From contig JAQNBH010000252.1 in the NCBI GenBank assembly GCA_028752905.1, forward strand, positions 1,589,858 through 1,653,857: a stretch of 64,000 bases of DNA, written 5' to 3'. The notes under the pieces are model-generated. The model was not told where the DNA came from. It worked only from the letters and a program-made list of their open reading frames with translations, and searched no databases. The translations under genes were made by a program, and so were the position numbers. Origin of the DNA: Cladorhizidae sp. MBARI D1340-BT2. Lineage: Eukaryota > Porifera > Demospongiae > Poecilosclerida > Cladorhizidae. Below are positions 41,287-52,972 of the stretch, piece by piece. Within the stretch, counting starts at the first letter, position 1, and each line of letters opens with the position of its first letter.

Positions 41287-44200
41287 ATAGGACTCTCTAA
41301 GTGCTCTCTCTTGATACCAAACATCCATATATTCTGCACACTTCACTGTATGGACTTGCAAGATAGGTATCTCTCAGTGTTCTCTATCTTGAGCTAAACA
41401 TGTTAGCTTCATAGATTCTCCACACTTCACTGAATAGACTTGATATATAGCTCTAAAGGTAGGCCTCTCTCTGTTCTCTCTCTTGATACCAAACATCCGT
41501 ATATTCTGCATACATAGAATCACAAGATAGGTTTCTCTATGTGTTCTCTATCTTGATGCTAAACAGGTTAGCTTCATAGATTCTCCACACTTCACTGTAT
41601 AAACTTGATATACAGCTATTAAGATAGGTCTCTCCCTGTGCTCTCTGTTGATATCAAACATCCATAATATTCTGCACACTTCACTGTAATGGACTTGATA
41701 TGATTCGAATGATAGGTTTCATTATGTGTTCTCTATCTTGATATTTGCCCTAATTTGGTCTATATGTTTCTCATTTTCCCCCCAAAAATCTTGTTATTTT
41801 GCCGTAAAGCTCATAACTTTTCTACACTTTACCCCAAAAAGATAATTTTTATATCACTGGATAGCCCTTCTAATTATCTATCTTTTGTACGTGCCAGAAT
41901 TTTGAGTACTCTAAGTATTAGCAAGTTATGGTGATTTGAAGTGGTAAGGTTTGCGATCTTTCCTGGCGTTTTCCAGTTGCCAAAGCGGTGGCCTGCCAGT
42001 GAAAAACCACTACATTTATTGATAATCTGTTGACTTGTTGCAGATAAGGGCCTTCTCTATCAGTTGACAAAATCTGGGACTTTGGTCTTGTTAATTAGGG
42101 CAGTTATGAATTGTACTCTTACTTGATGCTAAACATGTTAGCTTCGTAGATTATCCACACTTCACTGAATAGACTTGATGTATAGCTATTAAGATAGGAC
42201 TCTCTAAGTGCTCTCTCTTGATACCAAACATCCATATATTCTGCACACTTCACTGTAATGGACTTGCAAGATAGGTATCTCTCAGTGTTCTCTATCTTGA
42301 GCTAAACATGTTAGCTTCATAGATTCTCCACACTTCACTGAATAGACTTGATATATAGCTCTAAAGGTAGGCCTCTCTCTGTTCTCTCTCTTGATACCAA
42401 ACATCCGTATATTCTGCATACATAGAATCACAAGATAGGTTTCTCTATGTGTTCTCTATCTTGATGCTAAACAGGTTAGCTTCATAGATTCTCCACACTT
42501 CACTGTATAAACTTGATATACAGCTATTAAGATAGGTCTCTCCCTGTGCTCTCTGTTGATATCAAACATCCATAATATTCTGCACACTTCACTGTAATGG
42601 ACTTGATATGATTCGAATGATAGGTTTCATTATGTGTTCTCTATCTTGATATTTGCCCTAATTTGGTCTATATGTTTCTCATTTTCCCCCCAAAAATCTT
42701 GTTATTTTGCCGTAAAGCTCATAACTTTTCTACACTTTACCCCAAAAAGATAATTTTTATATCACTGGATAGCCCTTCTAATTATCTATCTTTTGTACGT
42801 GCCAAAATTTTGAGTACTCTAAGTATTAGCAAGTTATGGTGATTTGAAGTGGTAAGGTTTGCGATCTTTCCTGGCGTTTTCCAGTTGCCAAAGCGGTGGC
42901 CTGCCAGTGAAAAACCACTACATTTATTGATAATCTGTTGACTTGTTGCAGATAAGGGCCTTCTCTATCAGTTGACAAAATCTGGGACTTTGGTCTTGTT
43001 AATTAGGGCAGTTATGAATTGTACTCTTACTTGATGCTAAACATGTTAGCTTCGTAGATTATCCACACTTCACTGAATAGACTTGATGTATAGCTATTAA
43101 GATAGGACTCTCTAAGTGCTCTCTCTTGATACCAAACATCCATATATTCTGCACACTTCACTGTAATGGACTTGCAAGATAGGTATCTCTCAGTGTTCTC
43201 TATCTTGAGCTAAACATGTTAGCTTCATAGATTCTCCACACTTCACTGAATAGACTTGATATATAGCTCTAAAGGTAGGCCTCTCTCTGTTCTCTCTCTT
43301 GATACCAAACATCCGTATATTCTGCATACATAGAATCACAAGATAGGTTTCTCTATGTGTTCTCTATCTTGATGCTAAACAGGTTAGCTTCATAGATTCT
43401 CCACACTTCACTGTATAAACTTGATATACAGCTATTAAGATAGGTCTCTCCCTGTGCTCTCTGTTGATATCAAACATCCATAATATTCTGCACACTTCAC
43501 TGTAATGGACTTGATATGATTCGAATGATAGGTTTCATTATGTGTTCTCTATCTTGATATTTGCCCTAATTTGGTCTATATGTTTCTCATTTTCCCCCCA
43601 AAAATCTTGTTATTTTGCCGTAAAGCTCATAACTTTTCTACACTTTACCCCAAAAAGATAATTTTTATATCACTGGATAGCCCTTCTAATTATCTATCTT
43701 TTGTACGTGCCAAAATTTTGAGTACTCTAAGTATTAGCAAGTTATGGTGATTTGAAGTGGTAAGGTTTGCGATCTTTCCTGGCGTTTTCCAGTTGCCAAA
43801 GCGGTGGCCTGCCAGTGAAAAACCACTACATTTATTGATAATCTGTTGACTTGTTGCAGATAAGGGCCTTCTCTATCAGTTGACAAAATCTGGGACTTTG
43901 GTCTTGTTAATTAGGGCAGTTATGAATTGTACTCTTACTTGATGCTAAAAATGTTAGCTTCGTAGATTATCCACACTTCACTGAATAGACTTGATGTATA
44001 GCTATTAAGATAGGACTCTCTAAGTGCTCTCTCTTGATACCAAACATCCATATATTCTGCACACTTCACTGTAATGGACTTGCAAGATAGGTATCTCTCA
44101 GTGTTCTCTATCTTGAGCTAAACATGTTAGCTTCATAGATTCTCCACACTTCACTGAATAGACTTGATGTATAGCTATTAAGATAGGACTCTCTAAGTGC

Positions 44201-45429
44201 TCTCTCTTGATACCAAACATCCATATATTCTGCACACTTCACTGTAATGGACTTGCAAGATAGGTATCTCTCAGTGTTCTCTATCTTGAGCTAAACATGT
44301 TAGCTTCATAGATTCTCCACACTTCACTGAATAGACTTGATATATAGCTCTAAAGGTAGGCCTCTCTCTGTTCTCTCTCTTGATACCAAACATCCGTATA
44401 TTCTGCATACATAGAATCACAAGATAGGTTTCTCTATGTGTTCTCTATCTTGATGCTAAACAGGTTAGCTTCATAGATTCTCCACACTTCACTGAATAGA
44501 CTTGATGTATAGCTATTAAGATAGGACTCTCTAAGTGCTCTCTCTTGATATCAAACATCCATAATATTCTGCACACTTCACTGTAATGGACTTGCAAGAT
44601 AGGTATCTCTCAGTGTTCTCTATCTTGAGCTAAACATGTTAGCTTCATAGATTCTCCACACTTCACTGAATAGACTTGATATATAGCTCTAAAGGTAGGC
44701 CTCTCTCTGTTCTCTCTCTTGATACCAAACATCCGTATATTCTGCATACATAGAATCACAAGATAGGTTTCTCTATGTGTTCTCTATCTTGATGCTAAAC
44801 AGGTTAGCTTCATAGATTCTCCACACTTCACTGTATAAACTTGATATACAGCTATTAAGATAGGTCTCTCCCTGTGCTCTCTGTTGATATCAAACATCCA
44901 TAATATTCTGCACACTTCACTGTAATGGACTTGATATGATTCGAATGATAGGTTTCATTATGTGTTCTCTATCTTGATATTTGCCCTAATTTGGTCTATA
45001 TGTTTCTCATTTTCCCCCCAAAAATCTTGTTATTTTGCCGTAAAGCTCATAACTTTTCTACACTTTACCCCAAAAAGATAATTTTTATATCACTGGATAG
45101 CCCTTCTAATTATCTATCTTTTGTACGTGCCAAAATTTTGAGTACTCTAAGTATTAGCAAGTTATGGTGATTTGAAGTGGTAAGGTTTGCGATCTTTCCT
45201 GGCGTTTTCCAGTTGCCAAAGCGGTGGCCTGCCAGTGAAAAACCACTACATTTATTGATAATCTGTTGACTTGTTGCAGATAAGGGCCTTCTCTATCAGT
45301 TGACAAAATCTGGGACTTTGGTCTTGTTAATTAGGGCAGTTATGAATTGTACTCTTACTTGATGCTAAACATGTTAGCTTCGTAGATTATCCACACTTCA
45401 CTGAATAGACTTGATGTATAGCTATTAAG
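41287..45429 (+). repeat. 4143-bp higher-order repeat, copy 3, lacking one 173-bp monomer
   Basis: The order is 907, 908, 908, 173, 338, 909. It matches copies 1 and 2 except that the first solitary 173-bp monomer is missing between 42193 and 42194, accounting exactly for the 173-bp shortfall. It shares the G variant at 41897 with copy 2. One private change (CTAAAAATG near 43946) is in the third long unit. Confidence 0.85.
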
Positions 45430-48400
45430 ATAGGACTCTCTAAGTGCTCTCTCTTGATACCAAACATCCATATATTCTGCACACTTCACTGTAATGGACT
45501 TGCAAGATAGGTATCTCTCAGTGTTCTCTATCTTGAGCTAAACATGTTAGCTTCATAGATTCTCCACACTTCACTGAATAGACTTGATATATAGCTCTAA
45601 AGGTAGGCCTCTCTCTGTTCTCTCTCTTGATACCAAACATCCGTATATTCTGCATACATAGAATCACAAGATAGGTTTCTCTATGTGTTCTCTATCTTGA
45701 TGCTAAACAGGTTAGCTTCATAGATTCTCCACACTTCACTGTATAAACTTGATATACAGCTATTAAGATAGGTCTCTCCCTGTGCTCTCTGTTGATATCA
45801 AACATCCATAATATTCTGCACACTTCACTGTAATGGACTTGATATGATTCGAATGATAGGTTTCATTATGTGTTCTCTATCTTGATATTTGCCCTAATTT
45901 GGTCTATATGTTTCTCATTTTCCCCCCAAAAATCTTGTTATTTTGCCGTAAAGCTCATAACTTTTCTACACTTTACCCCAAAAAGATAATTTTTATATCA
46001 CTGGATAGCCCTTCTAATTATCTATCTTTTGTACGTGCCAAAATTTTGAGTACTCTAAGTATTAGCAAGTTATGGTGATTTGAAGTGGTAAGGTTTGCGA
46101 TCTTTCCTGGCGTTTTCCAGTTGCCAAAGCGGTGGCCTGCCAGTGAAAAACCACTACATTTATTGATAATCTGTTGACTTGTTGCAGATAAGGGCCTTCT
46201 CTATCAGTTGACAAAATCTGGGACTTTGGTCTTGTTAATTAGGGCAGTTATGAATTGTACTCTTACTTGATGCTAAACATGTTAGCTTCGTAGATTATCC
46301 ACACTTCACTGAATAGACTTGATGTATAGCTATTAAGATAGGACTCTCTAAGTGCTCTCTCTTGATACCAAACATCCATATATTCTGCACACTTCACTGT
46401 AATGGACTTGCAAGATAGGTATCTCTCAGTGTTCTCTATCTTGAGCTAAACATGTTAGCTTCATAGATTCTCCACACTTCACTGAATAGACTTGATGTAT
46501 AGCTATTAAGATAGGACTCTCTAAGTGCTCTCTCTTGATACCAAACATCCATATATTCTGCACACTTCACTGTAATGGACTTGCAAGATAGGTATCTCTC
46601 AGTGTTCTCTATCTTGAGCTAAACATGTTAGCTTCATAGATTCTCCACACTTCACTGAATAGACTTGATATATAGCTCTAAAGGTAGGCCTCTCTCTGTT
46701 CTCTCTCTTGATACCAAACATCCGTATATTCTGCATACATAGAATCACAAGATAGGTTTCTCTATGTGTTCTCTATCTTGATGCTAAACAGGTTAGCTTC
46801 ATAGATTCTCCACACTTCACTGTATAAACTTGATATACAGCTATTAAGATAGGTCTCTCCCTGTGCTCTCTGTTGATATCAAACATCCATAATATTCTGC
46901 ACACTTCACTGTAATGGACTTGATATGATTCGAATGATAGGTTTCATTATGTGTTCTCTATCTTGATATTTGCCCTAATTTGGTCTATATGTTTCTCATT
47001 TTCCCCCCAAAAATCTTGTTATTTTGCCGTAAAGCTCATAACTTTTCTACACTTTACCCCAAAAAGATAATTTTTATATCACTGGATAGCCCTTCTAATT
47101 ATCTATCTTTTGTACGTGCCAAAATTTTGAGTACTCTAAGTATTAGCAAGTTATGGTGATTTGAAGTGGTAAGGTTTGCGATCTTTCCTGGCGTTTTCCA
47201 GTTGCCAAAGCGGTGGCCTGCCAGTGAAAAACCACTACATTTATTGATAATCTGTTGACTTGTTGCAGATAAGGGCCTTCTCTATCAGTTGACAAAATCT
47301 GGGACTTTGGTCTTGTTAATTAGGGCAGTTATGAATTGTACTCTTACTTGATGCTAAACATGTTAGCTTCGTAGATTATCCACACTTCACTGAATAGACT
47401 TGATGTATAGCTATTAAGATAGGACTCTCTAAGTGCTCTCTCTTGATACCAAACATCCATATATTCTGCACACTTCACTGTATGGACTTGCAAGATAGGT
47501 ATCTCTCAGTGTTCTCTATCTTGAGCTAAACATGTTAGCTTCATAGATTCTCCACACTTCACTGAATAGACTTGATATATAGCTCTAAAGGTAGGCCTCT
47601 CTCTGTTCTCTCTCTTGATACCAAACATCCGTATATTCTGCATACATAGAATCACAAGATAGGTTTCTCTATGTGTTCTCTATCTTGATGCTAAACAGGT
47701 TAGCTTCATAGATTCTCCACACTTCACTGTATAAACTTGATATACAGCTATTAAGATAGGTCTCTCCCTGTGCTCTCTGTTGATATCAAACATCCATAAT
47801 ATTCTGCACACTTCACTGTAATGGACTTGATATGATTCGAATGATAGGTTTCATTATGTGTTCTCTATCTTGATATTTGCCCTAATTTGGTCTATATGTT
47901 TCTCATTTTCCCCCCAAAAATCTTGTTATTTTGCCGTAAAGCTCATAACTTTTCTACACTTTACCCCAAAAAGATAATTTTTATATCACTGGATAGCCCT
48001 TCTAATTATCTATCTTTTGTACGTGCCAAAATTTTGAGTACTCTAAGTATTAGCAAGTTATGGTGATTTGAAGTGGTAAGGTTTGCGATCTTTCCTGGCG
48101 TTTTCCAGTTGCCAAAGCGGTGGCCTGCCAGTGAAAAACCACTACATTTATTGATAATCTGTTGACTTGTTGCAGATAAGGGCCTTCTCTATCAGTTAAC
48201 AAAATCTGGGACTTTGGTCTTGTTAATTAGGGCAGTTATGAATTGTACTCTTACTTGATGCTAAACATGTTAGCTTCGTAGATTATCCACACTTCACTGA
48301 ATAGACTTGATGTATAGCTATTAAGATAGGACTCTCTAAGTGCTCTCTCTTGATACCAAACATCCATATATTCTGCACACTTCACTGTAATGGACTTGCA

Positions 48401-49401
48401 AGATAGGTATCTCTCAGTGTTCTCTATCTTGAGCTAAACATGTTAGCTTCATAGATTCTCCACACTTCACTGAATAGACTTGATGTATAGCTATTAAGAT
48501 AGGACTCTCTAAGTGCTCTCTCTTGATACCAAACATCCATATATTCTGCACACTTCACTGTAATGGACTTGCAAGATAGGTATCTCTCAGTGTTCTCTAT
48601 CTTGAGCTAAACATGTTAGCTTCATAGATTCTCCACACTTCACTGAATAGACTTGATATATAGCTCTAAAGGTAGGCCTCTCTCTGTTCTCTCTCTTGAT
48701 ACCAAACATCCGTATATTCTGCATACATAGAATCACAAGATAGGTTTCTCTATGTGTTCTCTATCTTGATGCTAAACAGGTTAGCTTCATAGATTCTCCA
48801 CACTTCACTGTATAAACTTGATATACAGCTATTAAGATAGGTCTCTCCCTGTGCTCTCTGTTGATATCAAACATCCATAATATTCTGCACACTTCACTGT
48901 AATGGACTTGATATGATTCGAATGATAGGTTTCATTATGTGTTCTCTATCTTGATATTTGCCCTAATTTGGTCTATATGTTTCTCATTTTCCCCCCAAAA
49001 ATCTTGTTATTTTGCCGTAAAGCTCATAACTTTTCTACACTTTACCCCAAAAAGATAATTTTTATATCACTGGATAGCCCTTCTAATTATCTATCTTTTG
49101 TACGTGCCAAAATTTTGAGTACTCTAAGTATTAGCAAGTTATGGTGATTTGAAGTGGTAAGGTTTGCGATCTTTCCTGGCGTTTTCCAGTTGCCAAAGCG
49201 GTGGCCTGCCAGTGAAAAACCACTACATTTATTGATAATCTGTTGACTTGTTGCAGATAAGGGCCTTCTCTATCAGTTGACAAAATCTGGGACTTTGGTC
49301 TTGTTAATTAGGGCAGTTATGAATTGTACTCTTACTTGATGCTAAACATGTTAGCTTCGTAGATTATCCACACTTCACTGAATAGACTTGATGTATAGCT
49401 A

Positions 49402-49405
49402 TTAA
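49402..49405. other. TTAA target-site duplication, left copy
   Basis: The satellite reads GCTATTAAGATAGG at unit junctions. Here it is cut after GCTATTAA, and TTAA is repeated at 51887-51890 before GATAGG resumes. Duplication of TTAA is the diagnostic insertion signature of piggyBac transposases. Removing the element with one TTAA restores the unit boundary perfectly. Confidence 0.97.
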
Positions 49406-49415
49406 CCCTTTAAAT
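49406..49415 (+). repeat. piggyBac left terminal inverted repeat
   Basis: CCCTTTAAAT abuts the left TTAA and is the exact reverse complement of the right end (51877-51886). Similarity stops after 10 bp (ACGCC on the left against CCCGT on the right). Confidence 0.93.
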
Positions 49416-49423
49416 ACGCCGGG

Positions 49424-49439
49424 GGGTCAAAATGACCCG
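49424..49439 (+). repeat. piggyBac left subterminal inverted repeat with hairpin potential
   Basis: GGGTCAAAATGACCCG is the exact reverse complement of 51838-51853. Within itself GGGTCA and TGACCC form a 6-bp palindrome around AAA, so each subterminal site could fold or bind a dimeric protein. Subterminal repeats of this kind are transposase-binding sites in the family; binding here is inferred. Confidence 0.88.
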
Positions 49440-49584
49440 GAAAAATGGTCACGCTTCTAAGCATGCGCAGCCAAAGTCGGGTAAGTTCAATCATTGCGCA
49501 CTAAGCATTATTGGATAGTGTGCTTTTAAAGGAATCGAATGAACTATAGAAGTGTATAGGTTTCGATCGGTTTTTTAAAAAGCT
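49440..49584 (+). other. piggyBac 5' untranslated and presumed promoter region
   Basis: This AT-rich leader lies between the subterminal repeat and the transposase start. No clear TATA box or initiator can be assigned with confidence. It ends in a short T-run followed by an A-run just before the ATG. Confidence 0.5.
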
Positions 49585-51728
49585 ATGGCTACTCGGAAGT
49601 TCGCCACTGCTGAAGTCTTAGCTATGTTAGAAGATGTTCAGGATGACGGTTTAGATAACTATGACGAAGAACTAGAGCAAGAAAGTGATGGCGAAACACT
49701 CGAGACTGGTGACTACACTGATGAAGATGGTAAACAGGTGCTGGTAGACTCTGATTTACTTCACCCTAGTGTCATGACAGCTTTGAGAAGAATCGATGAA
49801 GATGTTTTGCCATGTGAAGTGGACTCATTACTGCTATTTGATGCTGAACTGATGGAGGAAGATGATGTTGGTGAAAGTGACACTAGTTCTTCTGTTGCTG
49901 GCTTGGATGTAAGTGAGCAGATAACCATGCCAGATGATAGTGCAAGCAGTGGGTGTGAGAGTCCAGAACATGAAATTGAGAGGGGTGTTCATGGGAGAGG
50001 GAGGGGACGGGGAAGGGGTCATGGACAGAGGGGTCGTGGATGGAGTAGGGGTCGAGGACGGGGTCGTGGATGGAGAAGGGGTCGAGGACGGGGTCGAGCT
50101 AGTGGAAAAGAGGGAGAGATTGAGAGCCAGGGTGAAGACGAAAGTGATGGTCAGTCAGAGTCGGGAGATAGCGAAAGGAGGAATGATAAAGAATCATCAG
50201 CATGGACATGGAGACGTAACAAATCGCATGTTGCTAATAATAAAGTTCTCTATACTGATCTTCGTGGCCCAAAGGGTGACTGCCTAAATTGCAGCACACC
50301 CTTGGATTTTTTTCAGTTGTTCATAGACAAGAACATGGTTGACCGTATTGTCGAAGAGACTAATAGGTATGCATGTCAGGAACGTTCAACACATAATCAT
50401 CTTTCTCCCTGGTCGGATGTTACTTATGAAGAAATTCTAGCCTTTATAGGCCTCAATATAGCCATGGGCATAATTTCCCTCCCATCTATAAGAGATTACT
50501 GGTCTAAGGACCCACTATTTGCCCATCCATGGTTTGGTACTGTCATGACAAGGAGTAGATTCCAGCAAATTCTTCGTTATTTTCACATAGTGGACAATTC
50601 CACAGCCTTGGACAGTACATCACCTGCTTATGACAAACTATGGAAAATTAGGCCCTTGATAGACCAGGTCAATCGAATTTCACAAGCTAATTTTACCCTT
50701 GGTAAGGAAGTGTCTATTGACGAAAGCATGATTGGAACAAAAGCCAGAATTTCTTTTCTTCAATACATGCCTAAGAAGCCTACGAAGTGGGGAGTAAAGG
50801 TGTGGATACTCAGTGATTCTAAAACAGGCTATATTTACAATTTCAAAATTTACACTGGTAAGGATGGAAATACTGTTTCTAAAGGCCTGGCTTATAATGA
50901 TATAATGTGGTATATGGACTTATGGCTGGTTGTTTGAATAAGGGCCACTTCCTCTATGTGGACAATTTTTACACAAGTCCACAGTTGTTCCATGATCTTC
51001 TCAAAGATGAAACATACTGTTCTGGAACTGCACGTACTAACCGCCGAAATTTCCCTAAGGAGTTGAAGCGTCAAAGACGAGAAAAGGCAGCTAGGGGTGA
51101 CATAAAAACATTATATTATGATTCAATTACTGCAGTACGTTGGTTTGACAAAAGAGATGTTATGATGCTATCTTCTATCTTTCAAGATGAAACAGTTATA
51201 GTCGATCGTCGTTCTGGCCATTCAGTCTTGTCTGTTACCTGCCCTAAAATAGTGCAAGATTACAATGCATTCATGGGTGGGGTGGATCTGGCTGACCAGC
51301 ATATGATGTATTACAGCTGTGGCCGCAGGGGCATGAAGTATTGGAGGCGTATTACTTGGAGAATACTGGATCAAGTTGTCTTGAACTCCCATGTGCTTTA
51401 CAATCTAATGCAAGATAAAAGGTGTAAAACTTGTCTTTCACAAAAGGAATATCGTGTTACCTTAGCTTATGCTTTATCTGCTCCAATGCATCTACTGGTA
51501 CAGGGTCATGGACGTCGTTCTCCTAGCATGAAAAGCTTGGACCGTCTTAAGGGGAAGCATTTTGCTACCAATCAGCAACCAAGGAAACGTTGTGCTGTAT
51601 GTGCAAAGAAAAAAACACCTGCAGGCAAAGTGAAGGACACAAAAACTGGTAATTACTGTGTGAAATGTGATACTTATTTATGTAGAGGTCGATGCTTTCA
51701 ACGTTTTCATACTTTGGTCAAGTATTAG
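49585..51728 (+). pseudogene. piggyBac-type transposase, broken by one frameshift
   Basis: The enzyme cuts and pastes the element at TTAA. The first frame (49585-50937, 450 residues) has a start in good context (G at -3 and +4), an acidic N-terminus, an Arg-Gly-rich tract (~133-172) and the start of the DDE transposase domain (~239 on). It includes the first catalytic Asp, D379 in SIDESM. The second frame (useful from ~50907 to 51728) carries the rest: VDNFYTS with the second Asp (codon 50961), GGVDLADQ with the third Asp and a nearby Asp (codons 51285, 51294), and a C-terminal Cys/His-rich zinc-binding domain from 51591 to the end. All expected catalytic acids are present. The frames part near 50893-50907, where TATAATG occurs twice in an 8-bp period, so a small tandem duplication is the likely cause. 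A tiny intron or programmed frameshift is less likely. Confidence 0.93.
50032..50091 (+). repeat. 30-bp tandem repeat encoding Arg-Gly-Trp motifs in the transposase N-terminus
   Basis: Two 30-bp copies (50032-50061 and 50062-50091) differ at one base (GGAGTAGGGG against GGAGAAGGGG). They encode RGRGW-(S/R)-RGRGRG-type sequence. The surrounding ~120 bp is a longer, less regular GGTCG/GGACGG run. Such RG-rich tracts often bind nucleic acid or act in nuclear or nucleolar targeting; here that is inference. Confidence 0.85.
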
Positions 51729-51837
51729 CATGTTATTTTCATTATTATATCATCAAATGTGATGTATGCTTACACAGTGTCAAAATAAAGCATAAGTTTA
51801 ATTGAAAATTTTGGAGAAATAAATGAATTTTTGTATA
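51729..51837 (+). terminator. piggyBac 3' untranslated region with polyadenylation signals
   Basis: Two AATAAA hexamers follow the transposase stop, at 51784-51789 and 51818-51823, both on the coding strand and inside the element. Either could end the transposase mRNA before the right terminal repeats. Confidence 0.7.
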
Positions 51838-51853
51838 CGGGTCATTTTGACCC
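51838..51853 (-). repeat. piggyBac right subterminal inverted repeat
   Basis: CGGGTCATTTTGACCC is the reverse complement of 49424-49439. It lies 23 bp from the right terminal repeat, whereas the left copy lies 8 bp away. Confidence 0.88.
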
Positions 51854-51876
51854 AAAATGCTCGAATTTATAACGGG

Positions 51877-51886
51877 ATTTAAAGGG
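51877..51886 (-). repeat. piggyBac right terminal inverted repeat
   Basis: ATTTAAAGGG abuts the right TTAA and is the exact inverse of the left end. Confidence 0.93.
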
Positions 51887-51890
51887 TTAA
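51887..51890. other. TTAA target-site duplication, right copy
   Basis: This is the second TTAA. GATAGGACTC follows and continues the satellite in the same phase. Confidence 0.97.
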
Positions 51891-52972
51891 GATAGGACTC
51901 TCTAAGTGCTCTCTCTTGATACCAAACATCCATATATTCTGCACACTTCACTGTAATGGACTTGCAAGATAGGTATCTCTCAGTGTTCTCTATCTTGAGC
52001 TAAACATGTTAGCTTCATAGATTCTCCACACTTCACTGAATAGACTTGATATATAGCTCTAAAGGTAGGCCTCTCTCTGTTCTCTCTCTTGATACCAAAC
52101 ATCCGTATATTCTGCATATATAGAATCACAAGATAGGTTTCTCTATGTGTTCTCTATCTTGATGCTAAACAGGTTAGCTTCATAGATTCTCCACACTTCA
52201 CTGTATAAACTTGATATACAGCTATTAAGATAGGTCTCTCCCTGTGCTCTCTGTTGATATCAAACATCCATAATATTCTGCACACTTCACTGTAATGGAC
52301 TTGATATGATTCGAATGATAGGTTTCATTATGTGTTCTCTATCTTGATATTTGCCCTAATTTGGTCTATATGTTTCTCATTTTCCCCCCAAAAATCTTGT
52401 TATTTTGCCGTAAAGCTCATAACTTTTCTACACTTTACCCCAAAAAGATAATTTTTATATCACTGGATAGCCCTTCTAATTATCTATCTTTTATACGTGC
52501 CAAAATTTTGAGTACTCTAAGTATTAGCAAGTTATGGTGATTTGAAGTGGTAAGGTTTGCGATCTTTCCTGGCGTTTTCCAGTTGCCAAAGCGGTGGCCT
52601 GCCAGTGAAAAACCACTACATTTATTGATAATCTGTTGACTTGTTGCAGATAAGGGCCTTCTCTATCAGTTGACAAAATCTGGGACTTTGGTCTTGTTAA
52701 TTAGGGCAGTTATGAATTGTACTCTTACTTGATGCTAAACATGTTAGCTTCGTAGATTATCCACACTTCACTGAATAGACTTGATGTATAGCTATTAAGA
52801 TAGGACTCTCTAAGTGCTCTCTCTTGATACCAAACATCCATATATTCTGCACACTTCACTGTAATGGACTTGCAAGATAGGTATCTCTCAGTGTTCTCTA
52901 TCTTGAGCTAAACATGTTAGCTTCATAGATTCTCCACACTTCACTGAATAGACTTGATGTATAGCTATTAAG

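Larger units (their letters stand above)
1..49405 (+). repeat. Satellite array, left block (908-bp composite units with 173-bp and 1247-bp variants)
   Basis: This is one uninterrupted head-to-tail array. Each unit begins with ATAGGACTCTCTAAG. Long-unit starts are 1, 909, 2329, 3237, 4657, 5565, 6473, 7554, 8635, 9880, 10788, 11696, 12604, 13684, 14592, 15500, 16581, 17489, 18397, 19478, 20386, 21466, 22374, 23455, 24363, 25443, 26524, 27432, 28512, 29420, 30328, 31408, 32655, 33735, 34643, 36062, 36971, 38051, 38959, 40378, 41287, 42194, 43102, 44521, 45430, 46511, 47419 and 48499. Most are 908 bp; some are 907 or 909 bp through one-base indels. Units differ by only a few substitutions by eye, so homogenisation is strong. 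The DNA is AT-rich and no long reading frame crosses it. Its role is unknown; centromeric or pericentromeric heterochromatin is a guess. Boundaries of the family beyond position 1 are not visible. Confidence 0.97.
49406..51886 (+). mobile_element. piggyBac-family DNA transposon, complete ends, 2481 bp
   Basis: The ends are a perfect 10-bp inverted repeat, CCCTTTAAAT at 49406-49415 and ATTTAAAGGG at 51877-51886, inside a duplicated TTAA. A 16-bp subterminal inverted repeat lies 8 bp inside the left repeat and 23 bp inside the right one, an asymmetric spacing also known in the classic piggyBac element. One transposase gene on the plus strand fills most of the interior; no cargo gene is seen. 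The transposase is frameshifted, so this copy is probably non-autonomous, but its ends look competent for mobilisation in trans by a related intact transposase (inference). Confidence 0.96.

Noticed and set aside
1..49405. A CRISPR-like or gene-cluster reading of the regular repeats
   Set aside because: Repeats are contiguous, related along their whole length and hundreds of bases long, with no unique spacers and no reading frames. This is eukaryotic satellite DNA.
49834..50287. Short frames on both strands inside the transposase N-terminus
   Set aside because: They are shadows of the transposase frame caused by the biased RG-rich coding sequence; no family motif is seen.
50892..51074. Minus-strand 60-codon frame inside the transposase
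   Set aside because: It lies antisense to the conserved VDNFYTS region and has no recognisable features.
51745..51951. Minus-strand 68-codon frame over the right end of the piggyBac element
   Set aside because: It spans transposon 3' end and satellite, so it is a chance frame across a junction.
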